A DNA stretch of 64,000 bases from Paraferrimonas sp. SM1919 (lineage in GTDB: Bacteria > Pseudomonadota > Gammaproteobacteria > Enterobacterales > Shewanellaceae). Numbering within the stretch: the stretch's first letter is position 1; every line of letters starts with the position of its first letter. Below the pieces are notes generated by a model that was not told the origin of the DNA, made no database searches, and saw only the letters and a list, made by a program, of their open reading frames with translations. The stretch is from contig NZ_WINH01000001.1 of assembly GCF_010993985.1 (NCBI RefSeq), forward strand, positions 206,421-270,420. Direction: 5' to 3'. Below are positions 51,500 through 62,429 of this stretch, in pieces. Position numbers and translations under genes: made by a program.

Positions 51500-52639
51500 T
51501 TAGGCGTTACGTTTAGCTTCAATAAGCTCAATAAAGTGATTAAATAGTGGCGCAGCGTCGTGTGGACCAGGGCTTGCTTCAGGATGCCCTTGGAAGCTAA
51601 ATGCTGGCTTATCAGTACGGTGAATACCTTGTAGTGAACCATCAAATAGTGACTTATGGGTCACTTTAAGATTGCTTGGCATGCCTTCTTCTTTTACTGC
51701 GAAACCGTGGTTTTGCGAAGTAATCATTACCGTGCCGGCTTCAATATCCGATACCGGGTGGTTAGCACCGTGGTGACCAAACTTCATTTTTTCAGTTTGT
51801 GCGCCAGACGCTAGCGCCAGCAACTGGTGACCTAAACAGATACCAAATACTGGAATCTCGGTCTCAAGGATTTCTTTAATTGCCGCAATCGCATAATCAC
51901 ATGGCTCTGGGTCACCAGGGCCGTTTGATAGGAATACACCATCTGGGTTCATCGCTAGCACTTCTGATGCTGGCGTTTGTGCTGGAACCACTGTTACGTC
52001 ACAGCCACGGTCAACGAGCATACGCAGAATGTTACGTTTAACTCCGTAATCATATGCCACAACTTTGTACTTAAGCTCTTCAGCTGGGGTGTCATCTGGT
52101 AGACCGCCCACTAAGCGCCAGCTGCCATTACGCCAATTGTAAGACTCTTTAGTCGTCACTTCTTTTGCCAGATCCATGCCCTTAAGACCAGGGAATTGCT
52201 TAGCCAGCTCCAATGCTTTATCTGCATCGATATCACCTGCGATCAAACAACCTGCTTGAGCACCTTTCTCACGAAGAATGCGAGTAAGCTTACGAGTATC
52301 AATTTCCGCAATACCAACAACACCATGGTGTTGTAGATAGTTATCTAATGTCATTTCATTACGGAAGTTAGAAGCAATTAAAGGAAGGTCACGAATAATC
52401 AGACCACAGGCATGGACGCCATCTGATTCAAGGTCTTCTGAGTTGGTGCCAGTATTACCAATGTGTGGATAGGTTAATGTAACCATTTGGCGAGAATAAG
52501 AGGGATCGGTCAAAATTTCCTGGTAACCTGTCATCGAAGTGTTGAATACCACCTCACCAACAGATACTCCTTCAGCACCGATTGAAATGCCTTCAAATAC
52601 GGTACCATCCTCTAAAACCAACAGTGCAGACTTGCTCAA
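51500..52639 (-). CDS. carA: Carbamoyl-phosphate synthase small subunit
   Basis: 379 residues from a TTG start with AAAGGAGG 6 bases upstream; Escherichia coli carA also starts with TTG. Glutaminase subunit: the N-terminal CPSase domain, then a class I amidotransferase domain with nucleophile Cys in [11 protein letters not shown] (near 269) and the His/Glu pair in GHPEASPGP (about 352-360). Supplies ammonia through a tunnel to CarB. Upstream 186-bp leader probably holds the pyrimidine/arginine-controlled promoters; no clear ARG box was recognised. Confidence 0.98.
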   Translation of the reverse strand: MSKSALLVLEDGTVFEGISIGAEGVSVGEVVFNTSMTGYQEILTDPSYSRQMVTLTYPHIGNTGTNSEDLESDGVHACGLIIRDLPLIASNFRNEMTLDNYLQHHGVVGIAEIDTRKLTRILREKGAQAGCLIAGDIDADKALELAKQFPGLKGMDLAKEVTTKESYNWRNGSWRLVGGLPDDTPAEELKYKVVAYDYGVKRNILRMLVDRGCDVTVVPAQTPASEVLAMNPDGVFLSNGPGDPEPCDYAIAAIKEILETEIPVFGICLGHQLLALASGAQTEKMKFGHHGANHPVSDIEAGTVMITSQNHGFAVKEEGMPSNLKVTHKSLFDGSLQGIHRTDKPAFSFQGHPEASPGPHDAAPLFNHFIELIEAKRNA

Positions 52640-52825
52640 GGCAACCTCCTTTGGATCAGAAAAATTACTAACTGATTATTGTTAAAATTTACGTTTTTCG
52701 CTTGTCTAGGTGACCGAAATAATCCGAATTTTTGACAAATTGCGCGCATTCTATAGATGGCTATCACACTTGTCTAGTGAAATATGGTAACCATCACAAT
52801 TTAATACAAGCTATCAACCTTTAGG

Positions 52826-53638
<813 letters not shown>

Positions 53639-53708
53639 CTACGATCACAAAAAAGTTATTACGATGAATTCCAACTAAACCCATTGTGATAACCCCGTCA
53701 TTGTACCC

Positions 53709-53733
53709 AAAAAAAAGGGCGCCTAAGGCGCCC
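53709..53733 (-). terminator. Terminator of fklB
   Basis: Stem GGGCGCC/GGCGCCC with a TAA loop and eight T on the minus strand, directly past the stop. Confidence 0.93.
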
Positions 53734-53739
53734 ATTAAA

Positions 53740-54357
53740 CTATTTGATTTCGATTAATTCAACATCGAACTCTAGTGCTGCAAATGGAGGGATTGCAGCA
53801 CCAGCACCTTGCTCACCGTAAGCTAGGTGGTGTGGGATATATAGACGGTACTTAGCGCCAACTTGCATAAGTTGTAGTGCTTCAGTCCAACCAGCGATAA
53901 CGCCAGAAACTGGGAACTCAGCAGGCTCACCACGAGCAATTGAGCTATCGAACACTTCACCGCTTACAGGTAGACGACCTTCGTAGTGAGCACGGATTGT
54001 AGAATCAACAGTAGGTTTGTCACCGTTACCTTGTTCTAGGATTTGGTACTGTAGACCAGACTCAGTTACGATAACTTCTTCACGCTTGGCGTTCTCTTCT
54101 AGAAATTTTTCACCAGCTTCAGCAGCGATCTTAGCTTGCTCTTGGCGAGCAGCGTTAATACGCTCAGAAATGACAGTAAAAGCGTTTTGTAATTCTTCTT
54201 GAGTGATGGCACTTGGCTTACGGCCAAGTGCATCAGCAAGACCTTGCTGAACCGCAGTCACATCTAGACCTTCAAATGGGTTGGCAGCCAGTTGCTCGCC
54301 TAATTGACGGCCTACGCCGTAACTTGCTTGTAATTCTACTGTATTGAACTCAGACAT
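53740..54357 (-). CDS. fklB: FKBP-type peptidyl-prolyl isomerase, 22 kDa (FklB)
   Basis: 205 residues, matching FklB (206 in Escherichia coli). N-terminal dimerisation helices (about 1-95) and a C-terminal FKBP domain (about 97-205) with VIAGWTEALQLMQVG and HLAYGEQGAGAAIPP. No signal peptide, so cytoplasmic; this separates it from periplasmic FkpA. Preceded by the M48 peptidase gene with a 70-bp gap. Confidence 0.95.
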   Translation of the reverse strand: MSEFNTVELQASYGVGRQLGEQLAANPFEGLDVTAVQQGLADALGRKPSAITQEELQNAFTVISERINAARQEQAKIAAEAGEKFLEENAKREEVIVTESGLQYQILEQGNGDKPTVDSTIRAHYEGRLPVSGEVFDSSIARGEPAEFPVSGVIAGWTEALQLMQVGAKYRLYIPHHLAYGEQGAGAAIPPFAALEFDVELIEIK

Positions 54358-54427
54358 CTAAATTTTCTCTATGTATAAAAGTGAAGCTATTGTAACAGAG
54401 ATAGCTCGGCATAACAGAGCTAACTGC

Positions 54428-55219
54428 TTAAGGTTTTATACATATGGGCTGCTTGCCTAGTTTCAAGGCATTTTCATAAATCGGTTGTAATTTTTTTGCT
54501 TGAATGGTTAATTGCTTAATTCTAGATTGAGGTGATGGATGGGTAGAAAGAAGCTCAGGTCCACCACTACCAGCTGCTGCCGCCATTCGTTGCCACAGTT
54601 TCGGCGCTTGAGCTGGGTCAAACCCTGCCGATGCCATTAACTCTGCGCCTATGACATCCGACTCGGTTTCTTGCTCACGGCCATAGGGCAAAATGATCCC
54701 CACCTGCGCCCCCAGTCCTAACGCACTCATATAGGCATCACGATTTTGCACGTTACCCGATTGCATCGCCGCATTGGCGATACTTAGTCCAGTTTGGGTT
54801 AATTGGGCACGGCTCATTTTCTCGTTACCGTGGTTGGCCAAAACATGGCCGACTTCATGGCCAATAACCGCCGCCAGTTGATGTTGATTGGCAGCAAGCT
54901 CGACCAAACCAGTGTAAACCCCAATATAACCGCCAGGTAACGCGAAAGCATTGATTTGTTCAGATTCGAACACCAGAGTTTGCCAACTGCCACTTACCTC
55001 GGCAGTAATCGCATCGCTGATGCATTGCACATAGCGATTAACACTGCGGTTTTTACTGACTTTTTGGTCTGCTTTTATTTGTTCGAATGCTTTAGCTCCC
55101 ATTTGTGCCATCTCAACTTCACTGAAGTGTAAATACTGACCTCTTCCTGTGGGACTGGTGGTGTTGGCACAAGAGCTCAAAAACACACTCAGCAGAATAA
55201 TTAATAGTCTCATTTCCAT
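54428..55219 (-). CDS. M48 family zinc metallopeptidase lipoprotein (LoiP/BepA-like)
   Basis: 263 residues with a lipoprotein signal (lipobox LSSC, Cys17 counted from the first ATG). Zinc site HEVGH (121-125) and the third ligand Glu in the ETESDVIG segment (about 184-191). Such proteases in the periplasm degrade misassembled outer-membrane proteins. The second ATG at 55213 has better spacing to AGGAGG than the first and may be the true start. The paralogue (LoiP or BepA) cannot be settled; there are no TPRs, so it is not a full-length BepA. Confidence 0.92.
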   Translation of the reverse strand: MEMRLLIILLSVFLSSCANTTSPTGRGQYLHFSEVEMAQMGAKAFEQIKADQKVSKNRSVNRYVQCISDAITAEVSGSWQTLVFESEQINAFALPGGYIGVYTGLVELAANQHQLAAVIGHEVGHVLANHGNEKMSRAQLTQTGLSIANAAMQSGNVQNRDAYMSALGLGAQVGIILPYGREQETESDVIGAELMASAGFDPAQAPKLWQRMAAAAGSGGPELLSTHPSPQSRIKQLTIQAKKLQPIYENALKLGKQPICIKP

Positions 55220-55261
55220 AACCCTCCTGTTTTGGTATTAACTTAGCTTGCTTTTAGGCAT

Positions 55262-55292
55262 AAAAAAAGCCCCAACAACAGGTTGGAGCTTC
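55262..55292 (-). terminator. Terminator of dnaJ
   Basis: Ten-base-pair stem AAGCTCCAAC/GTTGGGGCTT (with a G-T pair) and seven T on the minus strand. Confidence 0.88.
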
Positions 55293-55307
55293 AATAGCGT
55301 TCAGTGA

Positions 55308-56435
55308 TTAGCTTTTAAGGTCATCAAAGAATTTTTTCACACCATCAAAAAAGCCTTCGGCTTTGGGGCGGTGCTTTTCAGGTTTACCGCTGAGTGATGT
55401 TTCAAATTCCTTAAGCAGCTTCTTCTGATGCTCAGTTAGGCTCACTGGGGTCTCTACCGTTACCTTACAAATCAAGTCACCAACACTATGGCTGCGAACG
55501 GATTTCACCCCTTTACCACGCAAGCGATACATACGACCAGTTTGGGTTTCTGCCGCAATTTTCAGTTTCACTTTACCTTCTAAGGTCGGCACTTCAATAT
55601 CACCGCCTAGCGCCGCAGTGGTGAATGAAATTGGCACTTCACAATATAGATTATTGCCATCTCGCTCAAAAAGACTATGTTCACGAACACTCACTTGAAC
55701 GTATAGATCACCTGGAGCCGCTCCGTACTCACCACGCTCGCCTTCACCAGCTAATCGGATCCGATCTCCCGTATCAACACCCGCTGGGATCTTAACATTA
55801 AGGGTCTTGGTTTTTTCTACTGCGCCACGACCATAACATTTAGAGCAAGGCTCTTTAATGATCTTACCTTTACCGTTACATGTTGGACATGGTTGCTCAA
55901 CAGCAAAGAAGCCTTGACGCATCTGTACTTTACCTTGTCCATGACAGGTACCACAAGTCGATGCAGAGGTACCAGGCTTAGCACCTGAGCCATCACAAGG
56001 TTCACAATCCACCATCGATGGAATGCGGATTTCTTTCTCAACTCCAGCCACTGCCTCTTCAAGAGTTAAGTCCATGTTGTAGCGCAGGTCTTGACCGCGT
56101 GCTGGTTGACGCTGGCGACGCCCTCCACCAAAGATGTCACCAAAGACATCGCCGAAGATATCACCGAAATCGCCCTGACCGCCACCAAAGCCACCGCCAC
56201 CACGATTAGGATCAATACCAGCATGACCAAACTGATCATAAGCAGCACGCTTAGAGCTGTCAGTCAGGATCTCATAGGCTTCTTTTACTTCTTTAAAACT
56301 CGCCTCGGCGGCGGCATCACCTGGATTTCGGTCCGGGTGATACTTCATCGCTAGCCGTTTATATGCTTTTTTAATGTCGCGCTCGCTGGCATCGCGAGCT
56401 ACGCCTAATACTTCATAAAAATCACGTTGAGACAT
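55308..56435 (-). CDS. dnaJ: Chaperone protein DnaJ
   Basis: 375 residues. J domain with His33-Pro34-Asp35, which stimulates DnaK ATPase, a Gly/Phe region (about 76-105), four zinc-finger CxxCxGxG repeats ([32 protein letters not shown]; about 144-210) and a C-terminal substrate-binding domain. It is 93 bp after dnaK, with a strong hairpin between the genes. Confidence 0.98.
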   Translation of the reverse strand: MSQRDFYEVLGVARDASERDIKKAYKRLAMKYHPDRNPGDAAAEASFKEVKEAYEILTDSSKRAAYDQFGHAGIDPNRGGGGFGGGQGDFGDIFGDVFGDIFGGGRRQRQPARGQDLRYNMDLTLEEAVAGVEKEIRIPSMVDCEPCDGSGAKPGTSASTCGTCHGQGKVQMRQGFFAVEQPCPTCNGKGKIIKEPCSKCYGRGAVEKTKTLNVKIPAGVDTGDRIRLAGEGERGEYGAAPGDLYVQVSVREHSLFERDGNNLYCEVPISFTTAALGGDIEVPTLEGKVKLKIAAETQTGRMYRLRGKGVKSVRSHSVGDLICKVTVETPVSLTEHQKKLLKEFETSLSGKPEKHRPKAEGFFDGVKKFFDDLKS

Positions 56436-56469
56436 TAATCATTGTCCTTTACATGCTTAAATACATTAA

Positions 56470-56497
56470 GGGGCGTATTGGCAACCCAATACGCCCC
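56470..56497 (-). other. Strong stem-loop between dnaK and dnaJ
   Basis: Perfect 12-bp stem GGGGCGTATTGG/CCAATACGCCCC with a CAAC-type loop. No T run follows, so it is not a standard terminator; an mRNA processing or stability element is the likelier role. Confidence 0.65.
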
Positions 56498-56528
56498 ATA
56501 AACTTTTCGCTTAAGTTAAGGCGACGTA

Positions 56529-58451
56529 TTATTTTTTGTCGTCTTTAACTTCTTCGAACTCAGCGTCAACAACGTCATCAGCAGGATTTGCTTGTTGTTG
56601 TGGCTGGGCACCAGCGTCAGCGCCTTGCTGTGCTTGTGCTTTAGCTTGGGCAATTTCCATCAGCTTTTGAGAGGCTTGCATTAATGCTTCTTGTGCTTTC
56701 TCAATCGCTTCTTTGTCGTCGCCTTTGGCCGCTTCTTCAAGTGCTTTGATTGCATCTTCAATCTTAGTCTTGTCATCCGCTGGTAGGTCATCACCTGCTT
56801 CTTCAACTTGTTTCTTAGTTGCATGCGCAAAACCATCGGCTTGGTTGCGGGCAGTAACAAGTTCTTCAAACTTAGCATCTGCATCAGCGTTGGCTTCTGC
56901 GTCACGCACCATTGCTTCTACTTCTTCATCAGATAGGCCAGAGTTCGCCTTAATGGTGATCTTCTGTTCTTTACCCGTGTTCTTATCTTTTGCAGATACG
57001 TGCAAGATACCGTCCGCATCGATGTCGAAAGTCACTTCAATTTGTGGCATACCACGCGGTGCAGGCTCAATGCCTTCTAGGTTGAATTGACCTAGAGACT
57101 TGTTACCCTGTGCTTGCTTACGCTCACCTTGAAGTACGTGAATGGTTACCGCCGCTTGGTTGTCTTCAGCAGTTGAGAAGGTTTGTGATCCCTTAGTTGG
57201 GATGGTGGTGTTCTTCTCGATAACTTTAGTCATCACGCCACCCATTGTCTCAATACCTAGAGACAGTGGCGTTACGTCTAGTAGTAGTACGTCTTTAACG
57301 TCGCCCGCTAATACACCACCTTGGATGGCCGCGCCCATTGCTACTGCTTCATCTGGGTTAACGTCTTTACGTGGCTCTTTGCCAAAGAAAGCAGTTACTG
57401 CTTCTTGTACTTTAGGCATACGAGTTTGACCACCAACCATGATAACGTCAGTCACGTCAGAAATTGATAGGTCAGCATCTGCTAGAGCAACTTTTAATGG
57501 CTCTAGAGAACGTTGAATTAAGTCTTCAACTAATGACTCTAGTTTTGCACGAGTGACTTTAACTACAAGGTGCTTAGGACCGGTTGCATCAGCAGTGATG
57601 TAAGGTAGGTTTACTTCAGTTTGCTGTGCAGAAGACAGTTCGATCTTAGCTTTTTCTGCGGCTTCTTTTAGACGCTGCATCGCTAGTGGATCGTTCTTAA
57701 GGTCAATGCCTTGTTCTTTTTGGAACTCTTCAGCTAGATACTTAATTAAACGGTTATCAAAGTCTTCACCACCTAGGTGAGTGTCACCGTTAGTTGCGAG
57801 AACTTCGAAGGTCTTTTCACCATCCATTTCATCGATTTCAATGATAGAGATATCAAAAGTACCACCACCTAAGTCGTATACCGCCACGATGTTATCGCCA
57901 GAGTTTTTATCCATGCCGTAAGCAAGGGCAGCCGCCGTTGGCTCGTTGATAATACGCTTAACTTCTAGACCCGCAATACGACCAGCATCTTTAGTCGCTT
58001 GACGCTGAGCATCGTTAAAGTATGCAGGAACAGTAATGACAGCTTCAGTCACTGCTTCACCTAGGAATTCTTCCGCAGTTTTCTTCATTTTCTTAAGAAC
58101 TTCAGCAGAAACCTGTGGCGGCGCCATTTTTTCATCGTTTACGCTTACCCAAGCATCGCCGTTGTCAGCTTTAACGATTTTGAAAGGCATGATATCAACA
58201 TCACGTTGAACATTTTCGTCTTCAAAAGTACGACCAATTAAACGCTTGATCGCAAATAATGTGTTGTGCGGGTTAGTAACTGCCTGACGTTTTGCAGGAG
58301 TTCCTACAAGGATTTCGTCATTGGTGTAAGCAATGATCGAAGGAGTAGTACGATCACCCTCTACGTTCTCAATTACGCGAGGCGCACCGCCGTCTAGAAC
58401 TGAAACACAAGAGTTAGTTGTACCTAAGTCAATACCAATAATTCTACCCAT
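56529..58451 (-). CDS. dnaK: Chaperone protein DnaK (Hsp70)
   Basis: 640 residues from the ATG at 58451, chosen because GGAGAAAG lies upstream and family members begin MG(R/K)[12 protein letters not shown]; an upstream in-frame ATG would add 19 unrelated residues. Nucleotide-binding domain (about 1-385), linker VLLLDVTPL (about 390-398), substrate-binding domain and lid, ending in an acidic EEVKDDKK tail (co-chaperone motif). A sigma-32-like promoter is upstream. Confidence 0.99.
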   Translation of the reverse strand: MGRIIGIDLGTTNSCVSVLDGGAPRVIENVEGDRTTPSIIAYTNDEILVGTPAKRQAVTNPHNTLFAIKRLIGRTFEDENVQRDVDIMPFKIVKADNGDAWVSVNDEKMAPPQVSAEVLKKMKKTAEEFLGEAVTEAVITVPAYFNDAQRQATKDAGRIAGLEVKRIINEPTAAALAYGMDKNSGDNIVAVYDLGGGTFDISIIEIDEMDGEKTFEVLATNGDTHLGGEDFDNRLIKYLAEEFQKEQGIDLKNDPLAMQRLKEAAEKAKIELSSAQQTEVNLPYITADATGPKHLVVKVTRAKLESLVEDLIQRSLEPLKVALADADLSISDVTDVIMVGGQTRMPKVQEAVTAFFGKEPRKDVNPDEAVAMGAAIQGGVLAGDVKDVLLLDVTPLSLGIETMGGVMTKVIEKNTTIPTKGSQTFSTAEDNQAAVTIHVLQGERKQAQGNKSLGQFNLEGIEPAPRGMPQIEVTFDIDADGILHVSAKDKNTGKEQKITIKANSGLSDEEVEAMVRDAEANADADAKFEELVTARNQADGFAHATKKQVEEAGDDLPADDKTKIEDAIKALEEAAKGDDKEAIEKAQEALMQASQKLMEIAQAKAQAQQGADAGAQPQQQANPADDVVDAEFEEVKDDKK

Positions 58452-58536
58452 TAGGCTTTCTCCAAACACTAAACTGTCTATAAAATAGGTGTTAGCTAAT
58501 TTAGCCATTTGCTAAACTGCTTTTTCGTTAATGCAT

Positions 58537-58564
58537 ATATAGGGGCGGGCTTTTGTTTTTAAAG
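58537..58564 (-). promoter_or_regulatory. Sigma-32-like heat-shock promoter of dnaKJ
   Basis: Minus strand -35 CTTTAAA (58558-58564) and -10 CCCCTATAT (58537-58545), 12-base spacer, near the consensus CTTGAAA-N11-16-CCCCATNT; about 86 bp before the dnaK ATG. Confidence 0.65.
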
Positions 58565-58623
58565 TCTAATCCCACAAAAAAATTGCTTTTTTTTATAAAA
58601 AATTAATAAAACACTTAAAAACA

Positions 58624-59502
58624 ATGACTTATAAGCATTATTTTTTTGCTTTCGCAGCAATATTTTTTTGGTCAACAGTGGCGACAGCATTTAAAATTGC
58701 CCTTGAAAGCTTAACTGTGCCGCAATTGCTGCTGATTGCCAGCGTGTTTTCCTGGCTGTCGTTATTAGTGATCGTAGCAATCAACGGCAAACTTGGACGC
58801 ATCAAAGCTCAATTTAGACAGAAGCCAGGCTATTACCTTATAGTGGCTTTATTCAATCCCGTGCTGTATTACCTGGCACTATTTAAAGCCTATGACTTAC
58901 TGCCCGCCCAGCAAGCATTGTCACTCAACTACACTTGGGCGGTGCTGCTGCCGTTACTTGCTGCGCCAATATTAAAACAAAGCCTGACACTCAAAGATAT
59001 TAGCTGCGCCTTAATTGCTTATTTCGGTGTGGTGGTGATTGCCACTAAGGGCGATTTTGCTTCCATGAGTTTTGATTCGCCACTTGGGGTGGGCTTGGCA
59101 CTATTAAGTACGCTATTTTGGTGTGGTTATTGGCTGCTTAATACCAAAGCCGAAGGCGATGCCAATGTCAGCCTGTTTATTAGCTTCTCCCTGGCTATTC
59201 CCATGTTGGTAATCGTTAACCTAGGGTTAAACGATTGGCACCCCATTACTCTTAATGGCCTCATGGCTGGCGCCTATGTAGGCTTGTTTGAAATGGGCAT
59301 TACCTTTGCGCTGTGGCTGCAGGCATTAAAGTTGGCTCCCAAAGCGGCAAGCGTTTCTAACCTAGTATTTTTAAGCCCGATATTATCCATTGTATGGATT
59401 GCGCTCATTCTTGGGGAAAAAATTGAAGTAACCACCTTGGTAGGACTCGGCTTTATTTTGGCGGCACTGCTATTCCAGAAGATTGGTAAAGCTGGCAGCT
59501 AA
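58624..59502 (+). CDS. EamA/DMT family transporter
   Basis: 292 residues with ten predicted membrane segments in two EamA repeats (about 5-140 and 150-285). Members export amino acids or other metabolites; the substrate is unknown. Weak ribosome site before the ATG, and the stretch just upstream is very AT-rich. Divergent from dnaK. Confidence 0.88.
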   Translation: MTYKHYFFAFAAIFFWSTVATAFKIALESLTVPQLLLIASVFSWLSLLVIVAINGKLGRIKAQFRQKPGYYLIVALFNPVLYYLALFKAYDLLPAQQALSLNYTWAVLLPLLAAPILKQSLTLKDISCALIAYFGVVVIATKGDFASMSFDSPLGVGLALLSTLFWCGYWLLNTKAEGDANVSLFISFSLAIPMLVIVNLGLNDWHPITLNGLMAGAYVGLFEMGITFALWLQALKLAPKAASVSNLVFLSPILSIVWIALILGEKIEVTTLVGLGFILAALLFQKIGKAGS

Positions 59503-59530
59503 AGCTAAATGGTAATAAGAGTAAGCAACA

Positions 59531-59558
59531 AAAAAGCGGCCTAATGTCGGCCGCTTTA
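59531..59558. terminator. Terminator between the EamA and MFS genes
   Basis: Stem AAGCGGCC/GGCCGCTT with a taatgt-type loop, with A run before and short T run after; serves convergent genes. Confidence 0.8.
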
Positions 59559-59577
59559 TATCATGTTTGAGTAATGC

Positions 59578-60753
59578 TTACTTTGGCTTTCTTACAAGCA
59601 CCACACTCGCCAATACGATGGCTAAACTGATGGCGATGGCACTTAGAGTGATCACCGACTCAAAGCCGTAGGCATCAATGCCGATACCCGCCAGCAAAGT
59701 ACCAATGGCAAAACCACTGGCCATCGCCAGTAACAACAACCCTTGGGTAAGCGCAGGGCTTGCTGGTGATAACCTTGCGGCAATGGCCGCAATAGCCATA
59801 TCAAACCAAGAAATAGACTGCATTAACGCCACAATTAATAGCACCGGCACAAAGCTTGCCACTCCAGTGCCAATTAAAAAATACAAACCAAAGCCCACTA
59901 AGGCATAAACCCCTAGGGCGGCTGTCCACACTTTATAGGGACCAGAGTGTTGCATCCAGCGACCAACGGGCTCTAACACCACTATTGTCAGCAAGGCCGA
60001 TAGGGCGATACCAATAGCAGAGCTAGACATTTCTACGTTAAATACCTTGGCAATAATAATCGGTCCCATTTCCATTAAGTTGCTGGATAAAAACATAGAA
60101 AAGAACACAGATACTAAAAATATCACCCAAATGTAGGTTGGAGCACTTTGATGTTGCTCGGCTTGGCCTTCCTCAGTAACGTCATCGCTCTGTTGCTTGA
60201 CTTTATTGGGCGGAAACAAACTGGTCGCCAGTAAACTAAGCACCACCAATACCATCAATGCTAATAACTGTTGCTGCTGGGGTACTTGGTACAATTGCAT
60301 TGCCGCTACAAGTAAGCCCGCCACTAAAATACCAGCAAACTGACTTTGGAATAGGCGAGTGAGGCCTTGGCCCTCTTCCTCTTGGTTAGTGGCATCACTA
60401 ATAATAAATGCGGGGTTTAACACCAACATAGAGACTGTGCCCAATCCGATTAACAGCCCCACCAGCCAGTAATGCCAAGATTCAGCGCCAGCAAAATATA
60501 AGGTAATGAGCGCCCCAAGGTGCCCCAGTAATGCCAACTTTTGCATGAGCCTATGGCAATCAAACTTATCGGCCACCAATCCAAGTAACGGCGCAACAAT
60601 ACCAAAACCGCCTAATATAGCCATTACCTGCCCCATTAGTGTACCGCTACCGGTTTTCTCAATAATGATTGGGGTGAGTAAAATGGCCACGGTGACCCAC
60701 TGGACCACACCAATGGATGACTGAGCTAAATACCAAGGCTTAAATGCTTTCAT
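59578..60753 (-). CDS. MFS transporter
   Basis: 391 residues with about 12 membrane segments and a Gln/Glu/Asp-rich cytoplasmic loop (about 190-206) in the middle. The LVADKFDCHRLM segment after TM2 is a variant of the MFS loop 2-3 motif. Substrate unknown. It follows the DUF1989 gene in the same direction, but a terminator lies between them, so cotranscription is not certain. Confidence 0.87.
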   Translation of the reverse strand: MKAFKPWYLAQSSIGVVQWVTVAILLTPIIIEKTGSGTLMGQVMAILGGFGIVAPLLGLVADKFDCHRLMQKLALLGHLGALITLYFAGAESWHYWLVGLLIGLGTVSMLVLNPAFIISDATNQEEEGQGLTRLFQSQFAGILVAGLLVAAMQLYQVPQQQQLLALMVLVVLSLLATSLFPPNKVKQQSDDVTEEGQAEQHQSAPTYIWVIFLVSVFFSMFLSSNLMEMGPIIIAKVFNVEMSSSAIGIALSALLTIVVLEPVGRWMQHSGPYKVWTAALGVYALVGFGLYFLIGTGVASFVPVLLIVALMQSISWFDMAIAAIAARLSPASPALTQGLLLLAMASGFAIGTLLAGIGIDAYGFESVITLSAIAISLAIVLASVVLVRKPK

Positions 60754-60786
60754 TAATTATTTCCCTTAAGTTTATATACCCCAAAT

Positions 60787-60815
60787 AAAAAAGCAGTAAT
60801 ATTAATTACTGCTTT
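60787..60815 (-). terminator. Terminator after the DUF1989 gene
   Basis: Stem AAAGCAGTAAT/ATTACTGCTTT with six T on the minus strand, between the DUF1989 and MFS genes. Confidence 0.8.
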
Positions 60816-60842
60816 AATAATAGTATGGCTAAAATGCCTTAG

Positions 60843-61589
60843 CTATACATCATAAATTTCGTATGCCAGCGCCCTAGCAGTAATGTTTTCAGGCTCAGTC
60901 ATTGGTACCGCGTAATCACCAACAGGACAGGCTGATACTGCCACAATTAAGTCCATTTCTGCCACGAACTCAACATAATCCCCTGGGTTACTGCGAGTAT
61001 TAACACTATCACCACTGCCATCGGGCTGAATAAAACTCGGTTGGAACACCATGAAGTTATCGTGAATAATGTCTGCTTCGGTCAAACCAAAAGGCGCAAC
61101 CGCACTCATACCATTAGCATGGCAACTTGGGTGACCTTTAACGCCACTTAGCATCTCCCACTGAGCTTCTGTGCAGTGTCCACCCAATACCACATGGTTT
61201 CTAAAGTTATCTGGTAGTTCTGGCTCACCAGAATGTTCCACTAATACCGTAGCCATTGGCCTAACATGGGGCATACACGACCATAACTGGCTGTATTGGC
61301 TTAAGTAAGCGCCCTCATACAAGAAGGTCGTGTGGCCCATAAAGTGCTCTTTGGGGTTATTTTTATTAAATAACCACACATCGCCAATTTGCGGACCTTC
61401 GGCCTGAATGATACGGAAAACCTGCCCCGCTTTAACAACGAAACCTTTGCCACTTCTGGCTGCAATATGCCCTTGTTCAACTAAGGTAAATTGCTCACGT
61501 TGCTCTGTCAATTGATGGTACTTTGGATCAATTGCAGTACCCATGAGCATGCCGCTATCGCGCTGCATCTTCTTTTGAACTGTGCTCAT
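60843..61589 (-). CDS. DUF1989 (urea carboxylase-associated) family protein
   Basis: 248 residues from the ATG at 61589, which has AGGAGC 7 bases upstream. DUF1989 features are visible: an N-terminal KAGQVFRIIQAEG, the Cys/His positions in GHPSCHANG and ACPVGDYAV. These proteins occur with urea carboxylase and amidohydrolases in nitrogen use, but activity is uncertain. Here it is paired with an SDR (14-bp gap) and no urea carboxylase. Confidence 0.82.
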   Translation of the reverse strand: MSTVQKKMQRDSGMLMGTAIDPKYHQLTEQREQFTLVEQGHIAARSGKGFVVKAGQVFRIIQAEGPQIGDVWLFNKNNPKEHFMGHTTFLYEGAYLSQYSQLWSCMPHVRPMATVLVEHSGEPELPDNFRNHVVLGGHCTEAQWEMLSGVKGHPSCHANGMSAVAPFGLTEADIIHDNFMVFQPSFIQPDGSGDSVNTRSNPGDYVEFVAEMDLIVAVSACPVGDYAVPMTEPENITARALAYEIYDV

Positions 61590-61603
61590 CTTAATGCTCC
61601 TAA

Positions 61604-62341
61604 TTACCAATCAATGCGAGTGCGGTCAGTAAAGAAACCAGCAGTTGGGCCATCTTCATCTAAAGTCGCTAACCATACGCTAGTGTCGGCACCTTCTCGT
61701 GGCGTTTTAGGACGGGCGTCATCACCATAATCTGGCAGCTCATCCAGATTCATGTCGGTTTCCACCCAACCTGGGCAACAAGAATTCACTTTCACCCCAT
61801 GGTCACGGAATGCTTTAGCAAATAACACGGTATTAGCGTTTACGCCAATTTTAGAGGTTTGATAAGCCGCACAGATATCATCAAATAATGGTGAGTTCAT
61901 ATCGCTTAGCTGAGCTAATTGCGCCACTTGAGTAGATACGTTCACCACTCGACCAGCACCCGAGCGAATAAGTAATGGCGCAAGTGCTTGGGTAAATAGG
62001 AAAGGCCCTAAGTGATTCACTTCAATCACATCGCGAAGCATTTCTTGTTTAATGTCCAGCGGGCTGATACCAAAATCAACGAGTAGTGCGGCGTTGTTCA
62101 CTAACGCATCTAATTTGCCGAACTCGGCTTCAATATCGGCAGCGATTTTTGCAAAACTGCTGTTGTCTCGAAGATCTAGCTTTAAAGCTGAAGCCTTGTG
62201 CCCTTTCTCTGCCATTGCAGGTAAATGTTCACCACAGTCTTGAATGTCTGCCATGATCACATGGTAACCCTGTTCCATTAATAATTCTGAGGTGGCAAAA
62301 CCAATACCTTGATAGGCACCTGTCACTAAAGCAATTTTCAT
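61604..62341 (-). CDS. Short-chain dehydrogenase/reductase
   Basis: 245 residues from the ATG at 62341 with TTGGAGA upstream. Classical SDR: cofactor motif TGAYQGIG (7-14), NNAA (82-85), and catalytic Ser136, Tyr160 and Lys164 (YQTSK). Oxidises or reduces a hydroxyl/carbonyl group on an unknown substrate with NAD(P)(H). First gene of the SDR-DUF1989 pair, divergent from the AraC-type gene. Confidence 0.9.
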   Translation of the reverse strand: MKIALVTGAYQGIGFATSELLMEQGYHVIMADIQDCGEHLPAMAEKGHKASALKLDLRDNSSFAKIAADIEAEFGKLDALVNNAALLVDFGISPLDIKQEMLRDVIEVNHLGPFLFTQALAPLLIRSGAGRVVNVSTQVAQLAQLSDMNSPLFDDICAAYQTSKIGVNANTVLFAKAFRDHGVKVNSCCPGWVETDMNLDELPDYGDDARPKTPREGADTSVWLATLDEDGPTAGFFTDRTRIDW

Positions 62342-62364
62342 AACTGATCTCCAACGGATTTTGA

Positions 62365-62399
62365 TAACAAGATTGTAACCAATCAAAATGGGGTATAAT
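62365..62399 (+). promoter_or_regulatory. Likely promoter of the AraC-type gene
   Basis: -35-like TTGTAA (around 62373) and perfect -10 TATAAT (62394-62399) with a 15-base spacer. It lies inside the longest open frame of the regulator, which supports the later ATG at 62430. Confidence 0.5.
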
Positions 62400-62429
62400 T
62401 GTCATTTAAGCTCAAAATACAGCAATATT

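Noticed and set aside
52640..52825. ARG box or PyrR-like control in the carA leader
   Set aside because: Only loosely AT-rich palindromic fragments; none close enough to a consensus to report.
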